Source: Luteibacter rhizovicinus DSM 16549
GTDB lineage: Bacteria > Pseudomonadota > Gammaproteobacteria > Xanthomonadales > Rhodanobacteraceae
NCBI RefSeq assembly: GCF_001887595.1
Contig: NZ_CP017480.1
Coordinates: forward strand, 1,116,001-1,180,000
Length of the DNA stretch: 64,000 bases
Direction of reading: 5' to 3'
This document shows, one piece after another, positions 58,328 through 64,000 of this stretch; position 1 is the stretch's first letter, and each line of letters opens with the position of its first letter. Made by a program: the position numbers and the translations under genes. A model generated the notes under the pieces. It had not been told where the DNA came from. It worked only from the letters and a program-made list of their open reading frames with translations, and made no database searches.

Positions 58328-58346
58328 AATAAGAATGGTTCTTATT
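58328..58346 (-). promoter_or_regulatory. Fur-box-like operator of the hemin operon
   Basis: AATAAGAA-TGG-TTCTTATT, perfect 8-bp arms with a 3-base centre, 134 bases before the hmuR start. It resembles Fur sites of gammaproteobacteria (A/T-rich 19-bp palindromes). Placement fits iron repression of hmuRSTUV. Confidence 0.75.
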
Positions 58347-58356
58347 CACAACAAGA

Positions 58357-59454
58357 TCATGCGGCATCGATCCGCGCCGTGGATTCGGGATCGAAGAAAT
58401 GCAGGCGCTCCGTGTGGAATCCCAACGCGATCTCGCTGCCCGGCTGCACGGAGGAAGACGGCGGAACGCGCGATACGAGCTCGTCGCCCGCGTGACGCAT
58501 GTTGAGGAAGACCTCATTACCGACAGGCTCGACCACGTCCACATGGGCCCTGAGCCGCTCATCGACACCGGCATGATCCGCCACGGTGAGCAGATCTTCC
58601 GGACGGATACCGACCACCAGCGGCTTGTCGACGTACGCCGCCAACGCGGACGCATCGCTACCGAGCAACACGGAACCCTCCTTCATCTCCAGCCGAAGCC
58701 CGTCTGCACGGCGCAACGTGCCGTGGAACAGGTTCATCGCCGGGCTACCGAGAAAACCCGCCACGAACAGATTCGCCGGCTTGTTGTAGAGGTTCATCGG
58801 TGTGTCGAGTTGCTGGATCACGCCGCCGTTGAGCACCACGATGCGCTGGCCAAGGGTCATCGCTTCGATCTGGTCGTGCGTGACGTAGACCATGGTGGCG
58901 CCGACCCGGCGATGGATGCGCGCGATTTCCACGCGCGTCGACAGGCGCAGCTTCGCGTCGAGGTTCGACAGCGGCTCGTCGAGCAGGAACACCGAGGGAT
59001 CGCGGACCAATGCACGCCCCAGCGCGACGCGCTGCCGCTGCCCGCCCGAGAGTGCTGCGGGCCGATGATCGAGCCGCTCGTCGAGACCGAGCATGTCGGA
59101 CGCGGTGGCGACGCGACGGTCGATCTCCTCCTTCGATGCACCGCGCAGGCGCAAACCGAATCCGAGGTTCTCGCGCACGGTCATGTGCGGATACAGCGCG
59201 TAGTTCTGGAACACCATCGCGATGTCGCGATCTTTCGGCGGGACATCGTTGATCACCCGATCGCCGATCATCATCGTGCCGCCCGAGATCGATTCGAGGC
59301 CGGCGATCATGCGCAGGAGCGTCGTCTTGCCGCAGCCTGACGGGCCGACCAGCACGAGGAGTTCACCGTCAGCGATGTCGAAGCTCGCCTCCTTCAGTGC
59401 CACGTGGCCGTTTGGATAAACCTTGCGCACCTTGTCCAGGCGGACCGCTGCCAT
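58357..59454 (-). CDS. ugpC: Sugar ABC transporter ATP-binding protein (UgpC/MalK type)
   Basis: ATPase of a CUT1 sugar importer, 365 residues. Walker A GPSGCGKTT, signature LSGGQRQRVALGRAL, Walker B VFLLDEP, and the MalK/UgpC C-terminal regulatory TOBE domain with VGIRPEDL. The ATG at 59454 follows GGGAGAGTGAG. No permease or binding-protein genes adjoin it; such ATPases often serve several importers in related bacteria. It is divergent from glk around a LacI-type operator. The precise sugar is unknown. Confidence 0.88.
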   Translation of the reverse strand: MAAVRLDKVRKVYPNGHVALKEASFDIADGELLVLVGPSGCGKTTLLRMIAGLESISGGTMMIGDRVINDVPPKDRDIAMVFQNYALYPHMTVRENLGFGLRLRGASKEEIDRRVATASDMLGLDERLDHRPAALSGGQRQRVALGRALVRDPSVFLLDEPLSNLDAKLRLSTRVEIARIHRRVGATMVYVTHDQIEAMTLGQRIVVLNGGVIQQLDTPMNLYNKPANLFVAGFLGSPAMNLFHGTLRRADGLRLEMKEGSVLLGSDASALAAYVDKPLVVGIRPEDLLTVADHAGVDERLRAHVDVVEPVGNEVFLNMRHAGDELVSRVPPSSSVQPGSEIALGFHTERLHFFDPESTARIDAA

Positions 59455-59528
59455 CACTCACTCTCCCGTTGGGTCCCGGTCTGTCAGGCAACTGCCTGCC
59501 ATTGACCTGGGCAATGCGGTATTCTGCC

Positions 59529-59546
59529 GACGTAATCGTTTACGTC
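59529..59546. promoter_or_regulatory. LacI-family-type operator between ugpC and glk
   Basis: GACGTAA-TCGT-TTACGTC, perfect 7-bp arms around a central CG, typical of LacI/GalR-family operators. It lies between the divergent ugpC and glk starts and could control both. Confidence 0.7.
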
Positions 59547-59661
59547 AAAGTGTCGGTTAGCCTGTCACATCCAGGAAGCGCTGTGCGTGTGAACGTGATG
59601 CAGAGCAATCCCTCACTAGACGCCAGCCCCCTCGCGAGGCACCCTTGCGAGCTTCCGTGAC

Positions 59662-60720
59662 ATGACAGGTTTCTCAAACATGGCCAACGTGAGCGCGAAG
59701 GCGCCTACCCTGCTCGCCGATCTCGGCGGCACCAACGTGCGCTTCGGCATCGCGCATCCGGATGAAGATCAACCGCTTATCCAGGAAAGCGTGCGCAAGT
59801 ACCACGTCAAGGACTACGCCTCGCTGGGCGATGCGGCCAAGCAGTACTTCAAGGACGCCGGCCACGAGGCACAGCGCGCCATCATCGCCGCCGCCGGCCG
59901 CATCGATAACGGCGAGACCGTCAAGGTCACCAACAATCCCTGGGCCATCTCGGCCAAGAGCCTCGCCAAGGAACTCGACCTCGAGTGGGTCCATCTGGTG
60001 AACGACTTCGCCGCGCAGTCCATGGCGGTGATGCTGATGACCGACGAGAAGAGCGCCGATGGTCATCAGGACCTCGTGCCGGTCGGCAAGCTCGGTGTGC
60101 CGAAGATCGGCGCCAAGGACGAGCAGACCTTCGTCGTCGTCGGCCCGGGCACGGGCCTCGGCGTCGGCGGCCTGCTCATCCGCGGTGACAAGGTCAGCGT
60201 GCTGCAGACCGAAGGCGGCCATGCCGGCTTCGCCGCGCACAGCGCCGAGGACATCGAGATCCTCAAGGTCCTCAACCTGCGCTACGGCCGTGTTTCCAAC
60301 GAACGCCTGATCTGCGGCCAGGGCCTTGTGAATCTTTACGAAGCCATCTGTGAGATCTCCGGACAGAAGCCGCAGGAAGGCATCACGCCCGAGGAAGTCA
60401 CCAAGCGCGCGACCGACGAAACCTGCCCGATGTGTGGCCGCGCCGTCGAGACTTTCGCCGGCATCTTCGGCAGCGTCGCTGGTGACCTCGTACTCACGCT
60501 CGGTGCGTGGGATGGCGTCTACCTCACGGGCGGCATGACGCCGATCCTGCTGCCGTGGATCCAGAAGGGTAATTTCCGCGAGCGCTTCGAAGCCAAGGGT
60601 CGCTTCCGCGATTCGATGGAACAGGTGCCCACCCAGGCGATCATGAACCCGGAGCCGGGCCTGATCGGTGGTGCGGCACTGGCGATCGTCGAAGCCGGCG
60701 GTACGCCGCTTCGACGCTGA
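59662..60720 (+). CDS. glk: Glucokinase
   Basis: Phosphorylates glucose with ATP in the cytosol; 352 residues from ATG 59662. Phosphate-binding LADLGGTNVRFGI, the sugar/catalytic segment LVNDFAAQSMA, the adenosine region GPGTGLGVGGL and the conserved EGGHAGFAAHS of proteobacterial Glk. CPMCGRAVETF is the usual late motif. ATG 59680 (MANVSAKAP) is an equally plausible start; neither has a strong ribosome binding site. Shares the LacI-type operator region with ugpC and converges on the HigA-like gene with nine bases between. Confidence 0.95.
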   Translation: MTGFSNMANVSAKAPTLLADLGGTNVRFGIAHPDEDQPLIQESVRKYHVKDYASLGDAAKQYFKDAGHEAQRAIIAAAGRIDNGETVKVTNNPWAISAKSLAKELDLEWVHLVNDFAAQSMAVMLMTDEKSADGHQDLVPVGKLGVPKIGAKDEQTFVVVGPGTGLGVGGLLIRGDKVSVLQTEGGHAGFAAHSAEDIEILKVLNLRYGRVSNERLICGQGLVNLYEAICEISGQKPQEGITPEEVTKRATDETCPMCGRAVETFAGIFGSVAGDLVLTLGAWDGVYLTGGMTPILLPWIQKGNFRERFEAKGRFRDSMEQVPTQAIMNPEPGLIGGAALAIVEAGGTPLRR

Positions 60721-60729
60721 GTCGCATCG

Positions 60730-61014
60730 TCATGTCGCGCGCAGGTGCAAACCCAGCGCGCGCATGACGCGCATGACGGTGGCGAATTCAGGATTGCCGT
60801 CCACCGATAGCGCACGGTAGAGGCCCTCTCTCGATATGCCTGCCGCGCGCGAAACGCGGCTCATACCGCGTGCCCGCGCGATATCTCCGAGAGCAGCACG
60901 AATGAGGCTGCCGTCGCCTGGATCCTCTTCGAGACTCGCATTGAGGTAAGCCATTTGATCGGCCTCAGTGACAAGCCGTTCGACGGGATCCCACCGAGTG
61001 AACTTCTCTTGCAT
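60730..61014 (-). CDS. HigA-like antitoxin
   Basis: Small DNA-binding antitoxin of 94 residues with the addiction-module antidote layout: an N-terminal segment with YLNASLEEDPGDGSLIRAAL that would contact the toxin, then a helix-turn-helix (MSRVSRAAGISREGLYRALS) and FATVMRVMRALGL. It lies downstream of and overlaps the toxin gene, the order of higBA. It probably represses its own operon through the palindrome at 61322. Confidence 0.88.
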   Translation of the reverse strand: MQEKFTRWDPVERLVTEADQMAYLNASLEEDPGDGSLIRAALGDIARARGMSRVSRAAGISREGLYRALSVDGNPEFATVMRVMRALGLHLRAT

Positions 61015-61313
61015 GCGTGTTTTTCCCAAGCTTTCGCGAGCGTGGTTGCCCGCAGAATGTCGCTTTGCTGCGTCCGCTTGTCGCCCCCGCAGAGAAGAAC
61101 AATAAGTACCGCGGCTCGATGGATGAAGTAAATGCGATATCCGGGCCCGTAATCGACGCGCATCTCGCGAACACCCTCTCCAACATGCTTTACGTCGCCC
61201 AGGTGCCCCAGGGAGAGGCGACGAAGACGGACGTCGATCCGCCCTCGTGCGCCCCTGTCGCGAAGACCGTTAATCCAGCGGCGAAACACTTCACTATGGA
61301 TGATCTCGTACAT
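60861..61313 (-). CDS. HigB/RelE-like toxin with C-terminal overlap into antitoxin
   Basis: Toxin of the RelE/ParE superfamily, phage-derived/HigB-like group, probably an mRNA interferase. The core (about residues 1-100) has the family block VREMRVDYGPGYRIYFIHRA and LIVLLCGGDKRTQQSDIL. Relatives usually stop near residue 100, just before the antitoxin start. Here the frame stays open 154 bases into the antitoxin gene, to 150 residues, with a Ser/Arg-rich tail. A run of five A residues near 61022-61026 is at the point where the family normally ends, so a single-base indel there could explain it. Start ATG 61313. Confidence 0.8.
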   Translation of the reverse strand: MYEIIHSEVFRRWINGLRDRGARGRIDVRLRRLSLGHLGDVKHVGEGVREMRVDYGPGYRIYFIHRAAVLIVLLCGGDKRTQQSDILRATTLAKAWEKHACKRSSLGGIPSNGLSLRPIKWLTSMRVSKRIQATAASFVLLSEISRGHAV

Positions 61314-61321
61314 GGAGCGAC

Positions 61322-61339
61322 CGTAACCCATACGTTACG
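61322..61339. promoter_or_regulatory. Operator-like palindrome upstream of the toxin-antitoxin pair
   Basis: CGTAAC-CCATAC-GTTACG, perfect 6-bp arms with a 6-base centre, eight bases before the toxin start, a typical place for a HigA-type autorepression site. Confidence 0.6.
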
Positions 61340-61426
61340 ATACGTGACCCATGGATTACAAGCTGCGCGAGCGACGCCCACGCATTCCGGAGGCCTCCAG
61401 GTCGCCCTTACCTCAAGCCGGGTGGC

Positions 61427-64000
61427 TCACACCGAAGGTGCGAGCAACGCGTCCAGGTCGCTCTCGTCGAAACTCAGCCGCTCGCGACTGCCGCCACCTT
61501 CCAGCACCGCATCGGCGAGTTCGGCCTTGCGAGCTTTCAGCTCTTCGATGCGCTCTTCGACGGTGCCGACCGTGATCAGGCGGTAGACGAACACTGGCTT
61601 GTCCTGCCCGATGCGATGCGCACGATCGCTCGCCTGCGCTTCGGCAGCGGGATTCCACCACGGGTCGTAGTGGATCACGGTGTCGGCACTGGTCAGGTTG
61701 AGACCCACGCCACCCGCCTTCAACGACAGCAGGAAGAGCGGCACTTCGCCGTCCTGGAATCGCTGCACGGGTTCGGCGCGATCGCGCGTCTCGCCGGTGA
61801 GCGTGACGTAGCTGAGGCGACGACGATCGAGTTCCACCGCGATGAGCTTCAGCATCTCGGTGAACTGACTGAACAACAGCACGCGACGGCCCTCGGCGAG
61901 CAAGGCCGGCAGCATGTCCATCAACAGTTCGAACTTGGCCGATTCTCGCACGCCCCGCGCGGCTTCGAGCTTCACCAGTCGCGGATCGCAACAGACCTGG
62001 CGCAGCTTCAGAAGCGCGTCGAGCACAATGATGCCGCTGTGGGCTATGCCGCGTTGGGCAATCACCTCGCGCAATTCTTCCGCGAGCGACAGGCGCAGGC
62101 TTTCGTACAGATCGCGCTGCTTCGGTTCCATGACGACGCGACGCGTGATCTCCGTCTTCGCCGGCAGCTCCGAGGCGACCTGCGCCTTCGTACGACGCAG
62201 GATGAACGGCGCGATGCGACGATTGAGCCGCTCCTGGCACTCGACGTCCTGGTGCTTTTCGATCGGCCCGCGGTAATGGCGACGGAACGCGCCCTCGTCG
62301 CCCAGCAAGCCAGGCACGGCGAGATCGACCTGCGACCAGAGTTCGCCCAGATGATTCTCAAGCGGCGTACCGGTGAGGCACAGGCAGCGCGGCACTTTCA
62401 TGGCAAGCAAGGCACGACGCGCCTGCGTACGGGGATTCTTAACCTGCTGCGCTTCGTCGAGGACGACCAGCGAGAAAGGCTGCTTCTTCAGAGTCTCCAC
62501 GTCACGCGGCAGCAAGGCGTAGGTGGTGAGGATCACGTCGTACTCACCCATGTGGGCAAAGGTTTCGGCACGCTGGGGGCCGTGCAACGCCAGCAGACGC
62601 AGGCTCGGTGCAAACCGCGCGACTTCGGACACCCAGTTCGGCACGAGGCTGGTCGGCACGACGACGAGGGCGGGCGCGGTGAGCGACCCCGCTTCCTTCA
62701 GCGCGAGCAGATGCGTGATCAGCTGCAGCGTCTTGCCCAGACCCATGTCGTCCGCGAGCACGCCACCCGTGCCGGCTTCGGCGAGCGCATTCATCCAGCG
62801 CAAGCCGTCGCGCTGGTAGCCGCGCAACTCCGCGTTGAGACCGGCGGGCACAGCGTCGCTGGCGCGCTCGGCGGCTTCGCGCAGACGCTTGGTGAAACCA
62901 CGCAGACGCTCCGGCGCCTCGAACGAACCTCCGCTGGGCAAGGCCTGGACGAGCTCTTCGAGACGTCCCGCCTGCACGCGCGGCAGATGCAGCTGTTGGC
63001 GAGGCTTTTCGAGGTATTCGGCCAACGGCGCAAGCAGGCCACGCAACTCTTTCAGGCGCACCGGTACACGGCGGCGCTCATCGACCGGCGCATACCAGAC
63101 CGAATCTTCGGCTTCGCCCGGTGCAGGACTCAGGCTGAGCTGATGCTCGGCGAGCGCCTGCGCGACGGCAGGCAAGAGGTTGACCCGCTTGCCTTCGACA
63201 TCGATACCGATTTCCAGATCGAAAGCGCGGTCAGCCTCGTCTTCGTTCGCCTTGCCATACCAACGCACGGGCCCTTCGAGGACCTCGAAGGGGAAGCTGG
63301 GCGCGTATTCGAGCAGGAAGCCGTCGGCTTCGAGCTTCGGTCGCAGCGCCAGCCAGCGTGCGGGTGTATTCACTTCGAGGGCGCCTGCGTAGCCCTTACC
63401 GGGGAACAGCCAGGCGTCATCGGGCAAGGTGTCGGCCATATCCCAAGGGAGGCCCTCGGTGTCGACGGCTGGATTGAGGCCGGCCCCTTCCAGCGTCTCC
63501 ATGGTCGACAGTTCTTCGGCGCGACGACGGCAGATCTCGAGCAGCACGCCGTTGCGCACGCGACGTACGAGGGGCTCGCCGCCACGACCCGGCAGGCGTT
63601 CGCCGGCGTAATCGAAGGCAAGCCTGCCGTAGGCCAGCGGCGGCGTACCTGCCGCCAGCCGCGCGTGACGGGTGAGCGCGTGCAGGACGAGGACCGGGCG
63701 CGGCGAAACCTCGGCACGGCGCATTTCGCCGAACACCTGAGGTGCGGGCACACGTGGCCCCATGGGCGTCGAGGCGAGCTCGGCACGGAACACCGCCGTG
63801 TTTTCCGGCGCCAGGGGCGGCAGGTCGAGCCACGCGCTTTCGGCGGCGTCAGCTTCAAGGGCGCCAACTTCCGCATGCTCGGCATCGAGATACCAGAGCG
63901 AGCCGATGCGGAACAGTCGCTGGCTTGGCGGTACGGCCGGGACCAGCTTCTGGCCACCGTCCTTTTCGAGATTCCAACGCCAGGTCAGGGGGTGCAGCTT
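61427..64000 (-). CDS. SNF2-family DNA/RNA helicase (5' end outside window)
   Basis: Large ATP-dependent DNA translocase of the SNF2/RapA-like family; 857 residues lie in the window and the frame is still open at base 64000, so its start is beyond. Walker A DDMGLGKT, DEAQ box (LDEAQQVKN), helicase C-terminal VLLFSQFTEMLKLIAVELDR and motif VI DRAHRIGQDKPVFVYRL. Before the helicase lies a ~350-residue region (WYLDAEHAEVGALEADAAES and later) without a known domain; related proteins carry an N-terminal SWIM zinc finger, which would be outside. Role in repair or transcription is inferred from the family only. Confidence 0.93.
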   Translation of the reverse strand, partial: KLHPLTWRWNLEKDGGQKLVPAVPPSQRLFRIGSLWYLDAEHAEVGALEADAAESAWLDLPPLAPENTAVFRAELASTPMGPRVPAPQVFGEMRRAEVSPRPVLVLHALTRHARLAAGTPPLAYGRLAFDYAGERLPGRGGEPLVRRVRNGVLLEICRRRAEELSTMETLEGAGLNPAVDTEGLPWDMADTLPDDAWLFPGKGYAGALEVNTPARWLALRPKLEADGFLLEYAPSFPFEVLEGPVRWYGKANEDEADRAFDLEIGIDVEGKRVNLLPAVAQALAEHQLSLSPAPGEAEDSVWYAPVDERRRVPVRLKELRGLLAPLAEYLEKPRQQLHLPRVQAGRLEELVQALPSGGSFEAPERLRGFTKRLREAAERASDAVPAGLNAELRGYQRDGLRWMNALAEAGTGGVLADDMGLGKTLQLITHLLALKEAGSLTAPALVVVPTSLVPNWVSEVARFAPSLRLLALHGPQRAETFAHMGEYDVILTTYALLPRDVETLKKQPFSLVVLDEAQQVKNPRTQARRALLAMKVPRCLCLTGTPLENHLGELWSQVDLAVPGLLGDEGAFRRHYRGPIEKHQDVECQERLNRRIAPFILRRTKAQVASELPAKTEITRRVVMEPKQRDLYESLRLSLAEELREVIAQRGIAHSGIIVLDALLKLRQVCCDPRLVKLEAARGVRESAKFELLMDMLPALLAEGRRVLLFSQFTEMLKLIAVELDRRRLSYVTLTGETRDRAEPVQRFQDGEVPLFLLSLKAGGVGLNLTSADTVIHYDPWWNPAAEAQASDRAHRIGQDKPVFVYRLITVGTVEERIEELKARKAELADAVLEGGGSRERLSFDESDLDALLAPSV

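Overview
The window reads as a piece of chromosome from a high-GC gammaproteobacterium, most likely of the Xanthomonadales/Rhodanobacteraceae type (Luteibacter- or Dyella-like). This is inferred from Oar-like TonB-dependent receptors, a plant-type glutamate-cysteine ligase, a short AMP nucleosidase, a YcgL-domain protein, many core housekeeping genes and dispersed REP elements. No tRNA, rRNA, CRISPR array, prophage or transposase gene was seen. Genes are closely packed on both strands. The long antisense open frames are by-products of high GC and are left out.

Layout. 1-6.7 kb: two tandem, very similar Oar-like outer-membrane receptors, each with the same terminator. 6.7-7.5 kb: a gene-free block holding two inverted copies of a ~137 bp MITE-like unit. 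7.5-18 kb: metabolic and envelope genes (EamA exporter, AMP nucleosidase, DegV, DUF4124, GNAT, SDR, orphan ABC ATPase, small lipoprotein, SppA, MATE pump, DUF3667 protein). 18.06-18.43 kb: a non-coding region with a tight cluster of DnaA boxes next to an AT-rich tract, directly upstream of priA. 18.4-23.2 kb: priA, transaldolase and a coniferyl-type aldehyde dehydrogenase. 23.4-31.3 kb: a minus-strand response regulator - histidine kinase - RND pump - adaptor - outer-membrane channel cluster. 31.4-36.4 kb: rpoH, a PemK-like toxin gene broken by an in-frame TGA, ung, a two-receiver regulator, ftsX and ftsE. 36.5-41.2 kb: rhlB divergent from trxA-rho, the arrangement known from E. coli. 41.3-52 kb: gshA, a SEC-C/UPF0149 protein, fadL, ycgL, a large membrane-anchored ankyrin protein, a Kef-type antiporter and hemB. 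52-58.3 kb: a complete hemin-uptake operon hmuR-S-T-U-V behind a Fur-box-like palindrome. 58.4-60.7 kb: a sugar ABC ATPase and glucokinase, divergent around a LacI-type operator. 60.7-61.35 kb: an overlapping HigB/HigA-like toxin-antitoxin pair. 61.4-64 kb: an SNF2-family helicase running off the window.

How it works together. The hemin operon brings in heme iron across both membranes and releases it (HmuS), beside hemB of heme synthesis. The two-component pair probably controls the RND pump just downstream. rhlB, trxA and rho form a conserved RNA-metabolism neighbourhood. REP units of the form GTGGGAGCCG...CGGCGA, often paired head to head around a conserved spacer, sit at several gene ends; one pair lies inside the 5' coding region of hmuT. 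The most unusual signals are the DnaA-box cluster at priA, the REP pair in hmuT, the PemK-like gene with its TGA, the MITE-like inverted pair, and the two-receiver regulator whose first receiver lacks its phospho-acceptor.
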